NCBI GenBank assembly: GCA_002763335.1 | Contig: PEYS01000105.1 | Coordinates: 2,654-8,135 of the forward strand | Reading direction: 5' to 3' | Length of the DNA stretch: 5,482 bases | Source: Candidatus Woesearchaeota archaeon CG08_land_8_20_14_0_20_47_9 | GTDB taxonomy: Archaea > Nanobdellota > Nanobdellia > Woesearchaeales > CG1-02-47-18 | Shown: in pieces, positions 1 to 3,474 of the stretch | Numbering within the stretch: position 1 is the stretch's first letter | Layout: every line of letters starts with the position of its first letter | Notes under the pieces: generated by a model | What the model saw: only the letters and a program-made list of their open reading frames with translations | The model's database searches: none | What the model was told of the DNA's origin: nothing | Program-made: the position numbers and the translations under genes

Positions 1-269
1 CATCAAGAATACCCCCTGGCAGGGTCTCAACCTACAGGCTGATTGCAGAGGCAATGAACACAAGGGCGTACAGGGCAGTAGGAAACGCCCTGCATAATAA
101 CAAGAACCCTATTGCTGTGCCATGCCACAGGGTGTGCAACTCTGACGGGAGCATTGGGGGCTATTCAAAGGGTGTTGGTAAGAAGATCGCCCTGCTAATG
201 CAGGAGGGCGTTGAGGTTAAGAATGGAAGGATTGTTGATTTCGAGAGAAGACTCTTTAGGGTTTTCTGA
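1..269 (+). CDS. ogt: Methylated-DNA--protein-cysteine methyltransferase (O6-alkylguanine-DNA alkyltransferase), 5'-truncated by the window
   Basis: Only the C-terminal part is visible; the frame is open from base 3 to a TGA at 267-269. It reads through IPPGRVSTYRLIAEAM, RAVGNAL and the active-site motif PCHRV, then GGYSKGV and LLMQEGV. These are the hallmarks, in order, of the DNA-binding and active-site domain of the Ogt/MGMT family. The Cys of PCHRV accepts the alkyl group from O6-alkylguanine in a single-turnover suicide repair reaction; the Arg of RAVGNAL matches the family's base-flipping arginine finger. The C-terminal stretch after the domain is short and typical. The methionine at base 54 is internal, because the conserved IPPGRVSTY motif lies upstream in the same frame; the true start is outside the window. 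The following gene, gap, has its own promoter, so no operon is implied. Family assignment is firm; substrate range (methyl or larger alkyl groups) is not readable here. Confidence 0.95.
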   Translation, partial: SRIPPGRVSTYRLIAEAMNTRAYRAVGNALHNNKNPIAVPCHRVCNSDGSIGGYSKGVGKKIALLMQEGVEVKNGRIVDFERRLFRVF

Positions 270-273
270 CCTC

Positions 274-288
274 ACAAACCTTTAAATA
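274..288 (+). promoter_or_regulatory. Archaeal BRE/TATA promoter for gap
   Basis: ACAAACC followed directly by TTTAAATA (281-288) is a close match to an archaeal BRE plus TATA box. Transcription would start about 22-27 bases beyond the TATA centre, near 307-311, leaving a leader of about 30 nt before the gap start. A second TATA-like string, TTTATAAA, at 296-303 lacks a good BRE; if used, it would start near 322-326. Inferred from sequence only. Confidence 0.7.
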
Positions 289-291
289 CTT

Positions 292-316
292 CTGCTTTAT
301 AAAGCTTTTAAAGCAG
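292..316. repeat. Perfect 8-bp inverted repeat overlapping the predicted gap transcription start; candidate operator
   Basis: CTGCTTTA (292-299) and TAAAGCAG (309-316) are exact reverse complements separated by 9 bases; the spacer TAAAGCTTT itself carries two more pairs. The dyad begins 3 bases after the TATA box and covers the predicted start region of the gap transcript. This is where archaeal repressors often bind. An operator role is an inference from position and symmetry; part of the symmetry could come from the embedded second TATA-like string. Confidence 0.45.
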
Positions 317-325
317 ATTTGCAAT

Positions 326-333
326 GAGGGGTG
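326..333 (+). promoter_or_regulatory. Ribosome binding site deciding the gap start
   Basis: GAGGGGTG ends 5 bases before the ATG at 339 and contains GGTG of the archaeal GGAGGTGAT consensus. This favours translation from 339 over the upstream in-frame ATG at 324, which overlaps the site itself and would add MRGVC before the conserved N-terminus. Confidence 0.65.
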
Positions 334-338
334 TTTGC

Positions 339-1328
339 ATGGTTAGGGTTGCAATAAACGGTTTTGGGCGTATAGGAAGGCTCGTTTTCAGGGCAGGCAT
401 GAATGACCCTGCAATAGAGTTTGTTGCTGTTAATGACCTTACCGATGCAGCAACACTAGCGCATCTTCTCAAGTATGACTCTGTGCACAGAAAACTTGAT
501 GCCTCTATCGAGGCGAGGGAAAACAACCTCATTGTCAATGGGAGAGCTGTCAGGGTCATTGCAGAGCGTGATCCTTCAAGGCTTCCATGGAAGGCCATGG
601 GTATTGACGTAGTGGTTGAATCAACAGGCTTCTTCACAGAGAGGGAGGAGGCATCAAAGCACCTCGCAGCAGGGGCAAAAAAGGTCCTGATCTCAGCCCC
701 TGCAAAGGGCCATGATATAACGATTGTCAAGGGTGTTAACGAGCACTGCTATGATAGAGAGAGGCATAACATCATATCCAATGCCTCATGCACAACTAAC
801 TGCCTTGCGCCCATAGTCAAGGTGCTGCATGACAACTTCAGGGTAAAGCAGGGATTTATGACTACAGTGCACGCCTACACCAATGATCAGCGTATCCTAG
901 ACCTGCCTCACAAGGACCTTAGAAGGGCTAGGGCTGCGATGCTCTCAGCCATACCCACGACAACAGGGGCGGCAAAGGCAGTTGCAGAGGTCATACCAGA
1001 ATTAAAGGGTCTACTTGACGGCCTAGCCCTACGCGTTCCTATAGCTGACGGCTCGATAGTTGACTTTGTCTGCGAGGTTGAAAGGCCCACCAGCAGGGAT
1101 GAGATAAACAGCCTCTTCAGGAGCGTTGCATCAGGCTGCCTCAAGGGCATAGTTGAATACAGCGAGGAGGAGCTCGTTTCTGTTGACATCATCGGTAACC
1201 CGCACTCAGCGATATTTGACTCAAAGTTAACCAATGTCGTCAATGGTAACTTTGTCAAGGTCATTGCCTGGTATGACAACGAATGGGGATACTCGCGCAG
1301 GATGATAGATGTGATTAGATTGCTTTGA
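339..1328 (+). CDS. gap: Class I (bacterial-type) NAD-dependent glyceraldehyde-3-phosphate dehydrogenase
   Basis: This cytosolic glycolytic enzyme converts glyceraldehyde 3-phosphate, NAD and phosphate to 1,3-bisphosphoglycerate, and the reverse in gluconeogenesis. The 329-residue product has the usual class I length. Visible motifs are the Rossmann glycine motif NGFGRIGR (7-14), NDLTDAATLAHLLKYDS (32-48), catalytic Cys151 in SNASCTTN, His178 in TTVHAYT, RILDLPHKDLRRARAA (185-200), PTTTGAAKAV, and the C-terminal WYDNEWGYSRRMIDV. Asp33 and the Leu-Pro pair at 189-190 are the residues that make class I enzymes prefer NAD over NADP. The start at 339 gives the family-typical MVRVAINGFGRIGR. Most archaea use the unrelated-looking class II enzyme, so this gene suggests bacterial ancestry or a lineage that has the class I form. 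The gene stands alone behind its own promoter; its last codons and stop form the left arm of hairpin repeat A. Confidence 0.97.
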   Translation: MVRVAINGFGRIGRLVFRAGMNDPAIEFVAVNDLTDAATLAHLLKYDSVHRKLDASIEARENNLIVNGRAVRVIAERDPSRLPWKAMGIDVVVESTGFFTEREEASKHLAAGAKKVLISAPAKGHDITIVKGVNEHCYDRERHNIISNASCTTNCLAPIVKVLHDNFRVKQGFMTTVHAYTNDQRILDLPHKDLRRARAAMLSAIPTTTGAAKAVAEVIPELKGLLDGLALRVPIADGSIVDFVCEVERPTSRDEINSLFRSVASGCLKGIVEYSEEELVSVDIIGNPHSAIFDSKLTNVVNGNFVKVIAWYDNEWGYSRRMIDVIRLL

Positions 1329-1400
1329 CCACCTCGACTTCCTAACTCGCCCTCGGGTTCAAAGCACTCTAGATGTCATTTGTGTCTGAATCAAGAAGCA
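1315..1400 (+). repeat. Hairpin repeat A at the 3' end of gap (copy of repeat D); possible terminator
   Basis: The end of gap (1315-1328, TTAGATTGCTTTGA) pairs with 1359-1372 (TCAAAGCACTCTAG); there is one T/C mismatch and one G-T end pair, so the TGA stop is inside the stem. The loop (about 1329-1358) is rich in TCG/CTCG and resembles the loop of D and, less closely, of B. From 1357 to 1400 the sequence matches 3215-3257 of repeat D at 38 of 43 bases, including the shared TGTCATTTGTGTC. No long T run follows the stem on the + strand. Role as terminator, RNA-processing site or mobile element is not settled. Confidence 0.75.
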
Positions 1401-1461
1401 TGGATGGATGCAAAAAACCATCGATCAAACACAAGCCCTAAAAGTAACAGTCCCCGACATA
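1401..1461. other. Short interval with no recognisable feature
   Basis: These 61 bases lie between hairpins A and B, where gap (+) and the tRNA genes (-) converge. I see no gene, promoter or RNA. Read on the minus strand, the stretch just outside hairpin B begins TATGTCGGGGA, which recalls the TGTCGGGA just outside the right arm of D. Confidence 0.5.
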
Positions 1462-1520
1462 AGAAAAGCCTGAATGCCGAGGCGAGCTGCAAGCGAAGCC
1501 GAGTGCATTCAGGCTTTTCT
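1462..1520 (-). terminator. Hairpin B, 16-bp perfect stem one base after tRNA-Ile; likely terminator, possibly bidirectional
   Basis: AGAAAAGCCTGAATGC (1462-1477) and GCATTCAGGCTTTTCT (1505-1520) are exact reverse complements around a 27-base loop. The outer part of the stem is A-rich on the left and T-rich on the right, so either strand ends in a U-rich tract, as in a bidirectional intrinsic terminator between converging genes. On the minus strand it begins one base after the tRNA-Ile discriminator. The minus-strand loop matches the plus-strand loop of hairpin D at 20 of 26 bases with one gap, although the arms are unrelated. A conserved 27-base loop is not expected of a plain terminator. 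Confidence 0.7.
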
Positions 1521-1521
1521 A

Positions 1522-1624
1522 TGGGCCCGCGGAGATTCGAACTCCGGACCACCCGATTATCAGTCTTGCCTTAGCTTAAACAGTTAGCTAATCGGGCACT
1601 CCAACCAGGCTAAGCTACGGGCCC
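1522..1624 (-). tRNA. tRNA-Ile(GAU), with a 28-nt non-canonical intron
   Basis: Read on the minus strand, the acceptor arm pairs GGGCCCG (1618-1624) with CGGGCCC (1523-1529), discriminator A at 1522. D arm GCTT/GAGT uses two G-T pairs; the T arm is CGGAG-TTCGAAT-CTCCG. After removal of the intron the anticodon arm becomes CCCGA-CTGATAA-TCGGG, anticodon GAU at 1559-1561, and the mature tRNA is 75 nt. CCA is not encoded (TAG follows), so it must be added enzymatically. Sequence and anticodon resemble standard archaeal tRNA-Ile(GAU). It is co-oriented with tRNA-Asn, 4 bases downstream of it, and presumably shares its transcript. Confidence 0.95.
1565..1592 (-). other. tRNA-Ile intron at non-canonical position 30/31 (bulge-helix-bulge)
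   Basis: On the minus strand the exon TGCC (positions 25-28) pairs with GGCA near the intron end, giving the 4-bp central helix. It is flanked by 3-base bulges CGA and AGA, with the intron hairpin TTAGCT/AGCTAA beyond. Cutting after the second base of each bulge removes 28 nt and restores the CCCGA/TCGGG anticodon stem. The outer helix is weak (about 2 bp), so this is a relaxed motif. The archaeal splicing endonuclease recognises such structures; splicing itself is inferred. Confidence 0.88.
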
Positions 1625-1664
1625 AAGGCGCCTCTGGCCAGACTCGAACTGGCGACCTTGCGGT

Positions 1665-1691
1665 TTCTAACTCCCAAGCTGACTTGCAGGT
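1665..1691 (-). other. tRNA-Asn intron 2, 27 nt, probably canonical position 37/38
   Basis: AACC occurs at both ends of this segment, so the exact cut could lie anywhere from after position 36 to after position 40 without changing the mature tRNA. The canonical 37/38 cut gives the best, though relaxed, core: exon CTG (32-34) with intron TAG (one G-T pair). CAAG-TCAG-CTTG forms the intron hairpin. The existence of the intron is well supported by the restored anticodon arm; the exact boundary is less certain. Confidence 0.75.
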
Positions 1692-1698
1692 TAACAGC

Positions 1699-1745
1699 TC
1701 CGTGGCCAGGCAGACCAGCATCAGCGTAGCAGGCTGCCATGTGCT
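1699..1745 (-). other. tRNA-Asn intron 1, 47 nt, non-canonical position 30/31
   Basis: A strict bulge-helix-bulge core is visible: exon CGTG (25-28) pairs with CACG near the intron end, with bulges CGA and GAG of three bases each. The cuts follow CG on the 5' side and GA on the 3' side. The intron interior can fold further through GGCAG and CTGCC. It sits at the same tRNA position as the tRNA-Ile intron next door, but the two intron sequences do not resemble each other. Confidence 0.88.
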
Positions 1746-1800
1746 CGCACGCTCTACCTACTAAGCTACAGAGGCATACTGTCTTAGGGTTTATAGGCGA

Positions 1801-1815
1801 TTTATAAAGGTTTTG
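1801..1815 (-). promoter_or_regulatory. BRE/TATA promoter of the tRNA-Asn/tRNA-Ile transcript
   Basis: On the minus strand CAAAACC (BRE, 1809-1815) is followed by TTTATAAA (1801-1808). The TATA centre lies about 29 bases before the 5' end of tRNA-Asn at 1775, so transcription should begin within a few bases of the tRNA. Confidence 0.8.
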
Positions 1816-1842
1816 ACAACGTTGGCTTCATCCTAAAAAAGT

Positions 1843-2025
1843 GTTAAGTAAAGCTGTTAAGTATACACTATTTGTCGGAAAAATCCAGCCATGGCGCAGG
1901 GCGTGTTTACTCGCGAGGGTGCCGAGCAGGACATTTTGCGAAGCCTCGCTGAGCAAAATGGCCGTCTGCCGCCATGGATGGCTGGATTTTTCCTCCACAA
2001 ATATCAGTTATAAACTTTACTTAAC
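1843..2025. repeat. Composite palindromic element C between the tRNA and histone promoters
   Basis: Nested inverted repeats share one axis. GTTAAGTAAAG (1843-1853) pairs with CTTTACTTAAC (2015-2025), ATTTGT (1870-1875) with ACAAAT (1997-2002), and GGAAAAATCCAGCCAT (1877-1892) with ATGGCTGGATTTTTCC (1978-1993), all perfectly. Inside is a further hairpin, CATTTTGC (1932-1939) with GCAAAATG (1953-1960). The G/C-rich interior contains GCCGAGCAG and GCGAAGCC, loosely like the loop of B. An open frame crosses it only because it lacks stops; it has no start signal or family resemblance. A MITE-like mobile element is the simplest reading; a structured RNA is possible. It lies between two divergent promoters, not at a gene end. 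Confidence 0.7.
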
Positions 2026-2030
2026 AAAAA

Positions 2031-2047
2031 GGAAAAATCTTTATATT
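2031..2047 (+). promoter_or_regulatory. BRE/TATA promoter for the histone operon
   Basis: GGAAAAATC is followed by TTTATATT (2040-2047), a good BRE/TATA pair. The predicted start near 2066-2070 leaves a leader of only about 10-14 nt that just includes the ribosome binding site. The promoter begins 5 bases after the right end of element C. Confidence 0.8.
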
Positions 2048-2069
2048 CCCTTCATAACAACAGAATTGC

Positions 2070-2076
2070 AGGTGAT
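2070..2076 (+). promoter_or_regulatory. Ribosome binding site of the histone gene
   Basis: AGGTGAT is an exact match to the complement of the archaeal 16S rRNA 3' end, 3 bases before the ATG at 2080. It fixes the histone start and shows that this organism uses Shine-Dalgarno initiation for at least some genes. Confidence 0.75.
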
Positions 2077-2079
2077 TTC

Positions 2080-2286
2080 ATGGTTAAGCGACTGATACCC
2101 TTAGCTGCGATGGAGAAGATCATGAAGCGGGCCGGTGCTGACCGCGTCTCAGATAAGGCAAAGGAGGCGATGAAGGACTATCTTGAGAGATACGCTGAGG
2201 AGGTTGCCAGGAGTGCCTGGCTGCTTGCAACCCACGCAGGCAGAAAGACTGTTAAAAAGGAGGACATAGAGCTTGCAGTGAAATGA
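2080..2286 (+). CDS. Archaeal histone (HMf family)
   Basis: The 68-residue protein is one histone fold without tails, the usual archaeal size. Helix 1 spans about 8-17; loop 1 is GADRVSD (19-25), the long helix 2 about 25-50, loop 2 HAGRKTV (52-58) and helix 3 KEDIELAV (60-67). Arg22 in loop 1 and Arg55-Lys56-Thr57 in loop 2 match the DNA-contacting residues of HMfA/HMfB; Arg55 and Asp62 match the conserved salt-bridge pair. It should dimerise, wrap DNA and possibly stack into longer hypernucleosomes in the nucleoid. Own promoter, perfect Shine-Dalgarno and short leader suggest high expression. Its stop overlaps the start of the next gene (ATGA at 2283-2286), so the two are probably translationally coupled. 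Confidence 0.97.
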   Translation: MVKRLIPLAAMEKIMKRAGADRVSDKAKEAMKDYLERYAEEVARSAWLLATHAGRKTVKKEDIELAVK

Positions 2287-3182
2287 AAAAGTCAAAGAAA
2301 AAAGGGGTGAGAAAGGGGCAGGCTAAGCTAAGGGCCCATAAGGCCAGGCCTCCTGAGGTTAAGCACCTCACCAAAGCTAGGGGAGAAGACAAGGGTAAGG
2401 GAATTATCGCCACCTTCATCTCCAGCTTCAGGCTGCGCAGATCATTCATAGCCATAGCAGGCTACGACCTTGCCTTTTACCTCTTCATCTACCTTGCAAT
2501 TGTGATGTGGGGGGCTGCTATTGAGCATGCCATGGATAGGCTTAGCCTATCATCCCTCGACCAGCTTACGACTCTAGGCCCTGGGTCAGAGGCGCTTATA
2601 GCAGCCTTGCTGCGAGCAACAGTCATATACAGTGCCCTCATTATCCTACTAATACTTGCTGCAGGAATCATCCTGAAGGGCGTGGTCTGGAAGAGGCTTG
2701 TGGGGCTCCCATTTAGAAATTTTGCCTTTTTTAACATGGCCTACCTCCCAGCCTATATCTTTACAGTGTTTATCGCGGTTTACCTCTTTAGGTCAGTCTT
2801 GAGGGAGGTAGTACATAGGGCTGTGAACACGCCTCTGTTTATCAACACAATGGGCAACCCTATTCTTCGGGTTTTTCTGGCGGTCCTTGTATTTATGCCC
2901 CTCGTCTTCTTTTTTATAAACATAACAAACGTCTTTTATGCTCGCCTTAAACAGGCCAGAAAGCTCGGCTGGCCAAGCTTTGTCTCAGACTCCCTGTTGA
3001 AGTCACTCAAGCTCTACCCCCACTACATACTGATGAGCGTAGTCTTCTTTATCGCATCACTCCTCGTCTCACCGATGGAGCGCCTGCCAAACCCATTTCT
3101 TATGATAGGATCCTTGCTTGTGCTCGTAGTCTTCGGAGTCTGGATGAAGTACTATATTGTTGACCTCACTAGAGGGCTTTGA
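2283..3182 (+). CDS. Polytopic membrane protein of unknown function with a very basic N-terminus
   Basis: I do not recognise a family. The 299-residue product starts in the ATGA overlap with the histone stop and has no good ribosome binding site of its own, consistent with translational coupling. Residues 1-40 are strongly basic (16 Lys/Arg, 3 acidic) and should be cytosolic. Six hydrophobic segments follow at about 56-78, 113-133, 147-169, 195-219, 246-263 and 271-292. With the N-terminus inside, six spans put the C-terminus inside too. No catalytic motif, transporter signature or Cys/His cluster stands out. The last codons (AGA GGG CTT TGA) form part of the perfect left arm of hairpin D. 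The basic tail could bind RNA, DNA or anionic lipid; the link to the histone gene makes nucleic acid worth testing, but this is only an inference. Confidence 0.85.
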   Translation: MKKSKKKGVRKGQAKLRAHKARPPEVKHLTKARGEDKGKGIIATFISSFRLRRSFIAIAGYDLAFYLFIYLAIVMWGAAIEHAMDRLSLSSLDQLTTLGPGSEALIAALLRATVIYSALIILLILAAGIILKGVVWKRLVGLPFRNFAFFNMAYLPAYIFTVFIAVYLFRSVLREVVHRAVNTPLFINTMGNPILRVFLAVLVFMPLVFFFINITNVFYARLKQARKLGWPSFVSDSLLKSLKLYPHYILMSVVFFIASLLVSPMERLPNPFLMIGSLLVLVVFGVWMKYYIVDLTRGL

Positions 3183-3257
3183 ACACATTCGCCTTTGCTA
3201 GCGCTCGGCTCAGTGTTCAAAGCCCTCTAGGTGTCATTTGTGTCGGGATCGAAAGCA
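3168..3257 (+). repeat. Hairpin repeat D at the 3' end of the membrane protein gene; possible terminator
   Basis: CTAGAGGGCTTTGAACAC (3169-3186) and GTGTTCAAAGCCCTCTAG (3213-3230) are perfect reverse complements with a 26-base loop. The TGA stop (3180-3182) lies inside the left arm. The right arm and the 27 bases after it repeat those of A (38 of 43 identical). The loop matches the minus-strand loop of B at 20 of 26 bases. No long T run follows, so a simple intrinsic terminator is not certain. Confidence 0.8.
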
Positions 3258-3434
3258 AGTCCTCGTCGGTATCATAATTAAGAAAAGGGGCAGGGGGAAC
3301 ACTACTACACTAATGCCGCAAGCTCGGATACATGTGATTTGAAGCATATATGAAGAAGAACCTGCATAAATCACCTTATAGTGCATTAAAGTGTATAAAA
3401 TGGGCTGTTTATAAAGAATATTTACTCAAGGATA
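3258..3434. other. Intergenic stretch without a supported gene
   Basis: There is no convincing reading frame or RNA. TATA-like strings occur at 3394-3399 (TATAAA) and 3408-3415 (TTTATAAA) without good BREs. A weak 7-bp inverted repeat, GTGATTT (3334-3340) with AAATCAC (3368-3374), spans 27 bases. I would not assign a function. Confidence 0.5.
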
Positions 3435-3448
3435 GAAATATTTATATG
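3435..3448 (+). promoter_or_regulatory. BRE/TATA promoter of the large right-hand gene, probably leaderless
   Basis: GAAATA followed by TTTATATG (3441-3448) is a plausible BRE/TATA pair. Its centre is 30 bases before the ATG at 3475, so the transcript should start only about 4-8 bases before the start codon. No Shine-Dalgarno sequence is present, unlike the gap and histone genes. Confidence 0.65.
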
Positions 3449-3474
3449 GTTGTTGCTGGATAGTGGTTAATACC

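Larger units (their letters stand above)
1629..1775 (-). tRNA. tRNA-Asn(GUU) with two introns
   Basis: Read on the minus strand, acceptor GCCTCTG (1769-1775) pairs with CAGAGGC (1630-1636), with discriminator G at 1629 as usual for tRNA-Asn. The D arm is GCTT-AGTAGGTA-GAGC and the T arm GCCAG-TTCGAGT-CTGGC. The gene is 147 bp, far too long without introns. Removing 47 nt (1699-1745) and 27 nt (1665-1691) gives a 73-nt tRNA with anticodon arm TGCGG-CTGTTAA-CCGCA, anticodon GUU at 1693-1695. The exon between the two introns is only 7 nt. Both introns must be removed to form the anticodon arm. CCA is not encoded; 4 bases separate it from tRNA-Ile downstream. Confidence 0.93.

Noticed and set aside
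324..338. Upstream in-frame ATG for gap adding MRGVC
   Set aside because: It overlaps the ribosome binding site GAGGGGTG, and class I GAPDH normally begins right at the MVRVAINGFGRIGR stretch that starts at 339.
308..1279. Long minus-strand open frames inside gap (308-730 and 908-1279)
   Set aside because: They are antisense to a full, conserved gap gene and have compositionally odd, Ser-rich products with no recognisable motifs or start signals.
1357..1400. Box C/D RNA suggested by ATGTCATTTGTGTCTGA
   Set aside because: No proper box C (RTGATGA) is present, and the CTGA is not kept in the second copy at 3215-3257.
1380..1574. 64-codon plus-strand frame
   Set aside because: It runs through hairpin B into the antisense of tRNA-Ile; part of the product is just the palindrome translated.
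1629..1775. Reading tRNA-Asn as a one-intron tRNA with loop TTAGAAA and anticodon AGA
   Set aside because: AGA would be serine, which needs a long variable arm that is absent; A at position 34 is unexpected in archaea. The two-intron reading restores a full tRNA-Asn arm and discriminator.
1834..2031. AAAAAG flanking element C as a clear target-site duplication
   Set aside because: It is low-complexity sequence and on the left it is separated from the inverted repeat by an extra T, so it is kept only as a weak hint.
1841..2095. 84-codon plus-strand frame
   Set aside because: It is the palindromic element C read as protein, runs past the histone start in another frame, and lacks a ribosome binding site.
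3169..3230. Integron attC-like recombination site
   Set aside because: The arms lack the GTTRRRY/RYYYAAC core, and no integrase is in the window; in attC sites the loop varies, whereas here the loop is the conserved part.
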